From: Modestobacter sp.
GTDB lineage: Bacteria > Actinomycetota > Actinomycetes > Mycobacteriales > Geodermatophilaceae
Assembly: GCA_025965775.1 (NCBI GenBank)
Contig: JAOPWG010000430.1
Location: 1 to 6,571, forward strand
Reading direction: 5' to 3'
Length of the DNA: 6,571 bases
The notes below the pieces were generated by a model that had not been told where the DNA came from, ran no database searches, and saw only the letters and a program-made list of their open reading frames with translations. Position numbers and translations under genes: made by a program. Shown here one piece after another: positions 6,275-6,571 of the stretch. The first letter of the stretch is position 1. Each line of letters starts with the position of its first letter.

Positions 6275-6326
6275 CCGGGAGCACCTATCGGGAGCACCTA
6301 CCGGGAGCACCTACCGGGAGCACCTA
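6275..6326 (+). repeat. Four tandem copies of a 13-bp unit, CCGGGAGCACCTA
   Basis: The copies are at 6275-6287, 6288-6300, 6301-6313 and 6314-6326. Copy two begins with T; the other bases are identical. The array ends 38 bases before the hemerythrin start codon, so it sits in that gene's promoter or 5' leader. It may be a multi-site operator for a DNA-binding protein, or a slippage-prone minisatellite. A 13-bp period places neighbouring units on rotated faces of the helix rather than the same face. The repeat itself is directly visible; its role is unknown. Confidence 0.9.
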
Positions 6327-6331
6327 AAGGC

Positions 6332-6344
6332 GCATCAGCGATGC
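6332..6344. repeat. Small inverted repeat in the hemerythrin leader
   Basis: GCATC (6332-6336) and GATGC (6340-6344) flank AGC. The five-base arms lie between the 13-bp repeats and the ribosome binding site, where they could form a weak leader hairpin or a half-site pair. The short length makes chance a real possibility. Confidence 0.3.
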
Positions 6345-6352
6345 ACGCCGAT

Positions 6353-6357
6353 GGAGG
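6353..6357 (+). promoter_or_regulatory. Ribosome binding site of the hemerythrin gene
   Basis: GGAGG, within GGAGGGGA, lies seven bases before the ATG at 6365. It decides the start: the upstream in-frame ATG at 6341 has no such site and would place this purine run inside the coding sequence. Confidence 0.75.
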
Positions 6358-6364
6358 GGATGAG

Positions 6365-6571
6365 ATGACCGCGAGCACGGGCGACCAGGACGTCGTCGAC
6401 ATCCTGACCACCGATCACCACGAGGTCCTGGATCTCGTGGGCAGGATACCGAGCGCCGACCCCGCGCAGCGGCGCGACATGGCCGACACCGTCATCGCCG
6501 AGCTGATGCGGCACTCGGTGGCCGAGGAGATGTACGTCTACCCGGCCATGCGGGACCACCTGCCCGATGGC
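6365..6571 (+). CDS. Hemerythrin/HHE cation-binding domain protein, 3'-partial
   Basis: The first 69 residues are in the window and the gene continues beyond it. The opening, DVVDILTTDHHEVLDLV, carries the first helix His pair (H18, H19), and RHSVAEEMYVYPAMRDHLPDG carries the second helix with H50 and E54 (the H-x-x-x-E iron-binding signature) and a further His, H65. This is the standard start of actinobacterial hemerythrin-like proteins, which bind a non-haem di-iron centre; roles in the family include oxygen or nitric oxide sensing and oxidative stress response. It has no signal peptide, so it is probably cytoplasmic. The gene diverges from the ATPase across about 590 bases, and its leader holds the 13-bp tandem repeats, which may regulate it. 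The remaining ligands in helices three and four lie outside the window, so completeness cannot be judged. Confidence 0.85.
   Translation, partial: MTASTGDQDVVDILTTDHHEVLDLVGRIPSADPAQRRDMADTVIAELMRHSVAEEMYVYPAMRDHLPDG

Noticed and set aside
5240..6310. A 356-codon - strand frame overlapping the ATPase 5' end and the intergenic region.
   Set aside because: Composition is Arg/Pro/Ser-rich, it has no family resemblance, and it conflicts with the ATPase N-terminal frame, which has a good ribosome binding site.
6341..6343. An in-frame ATG 24 bases upstream of the chosen hemerythrin start.
   Set aside because: It has no purine-rich site before it, and the strong GGAGG at 6353-6357 is spaced correctly for the ATG at 6365.
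1..6571. tRNA or rRNA genes and CRISPR arrays.
   Set aside because: No cloverleaf-like segment with a GTTCRA arm and no regularly spaced repeats with unique spacers were seen; the only tandem array has no spacers.

Overview
The window is very GC-rich DNA whose third codon positions are almost all G or C. This, with the protein families present (IS701-type transposase, a ~1500-residue CtpI-like P-type ATPase, an actinobacterial-style hemerythrin), points to a high-GC actinomycete. Pseudonocardiaceae, Geodermatophilaceae or Frankia-like lineages would all fit, but I cannot decide the genus from the sequence.

Layout, left to right. Bases 1-909 are the right-hand part of an IS701-family insertion sequence. 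Its transposase (+ strand) is open at the window edge and loses its native frame at a homopolymer run (A5G6, 700-710). The conserved C-terminal tail continues in the -1 frame. The element appears to end at 909 and is followed by CTAG, the typical IS701-family target duplication. Bases 955-1180 (- strand) are a decayed remnant of a short-chain dehydrogenase/reductase (SDR). The catalytic Tyr codon of its Y-S-A-S-K motif is now TAG, and two further indels compensate one another. Bases 1209-5774 (- strand) hold the one large intact gene, a 1521-residue P-type ATPase resembling mycobacterial CtpI. Its C-terminal half is a complete P2A-type (calcium-ATPase-like) pump. Its N-terminal half looks like a catalytically dead second P-type ATPase with heavy-metal (P1B) features. 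Bases 5775-6364 are a roughly 590-base divergent intergenic region holding the ATPase ribosome binding site, a fragment of a tyrosine recombinase (about 5946-6130, + strand) and four perfect-period tandem copies of a 13-bp unit (6275-6326). Bases 6365-6571 (+ strand) are the beginning of a hemerythrin/HHE-domain protein that runs off the window.

How it fits together: only the ATPase and the hemerythrin look functional. They are divergently oriented around a shared upstream region, so the 13-bp repeat array is placed to act on the hemerythrin promoter or possibly on both. Cation pumps of this kind and hemerythrins often occur among actinobacterial stress or hypoxia genes, but no regulator is visible here, so co-regulation is only an inference. 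The transposase, SDR and integrase remnants flanking the ATPase indicate a region of past mobile-element traffic and gene decay. I see no new multi-gene system. The most interesting object is the double-headed ATPase with its degenerate N-terminal half.
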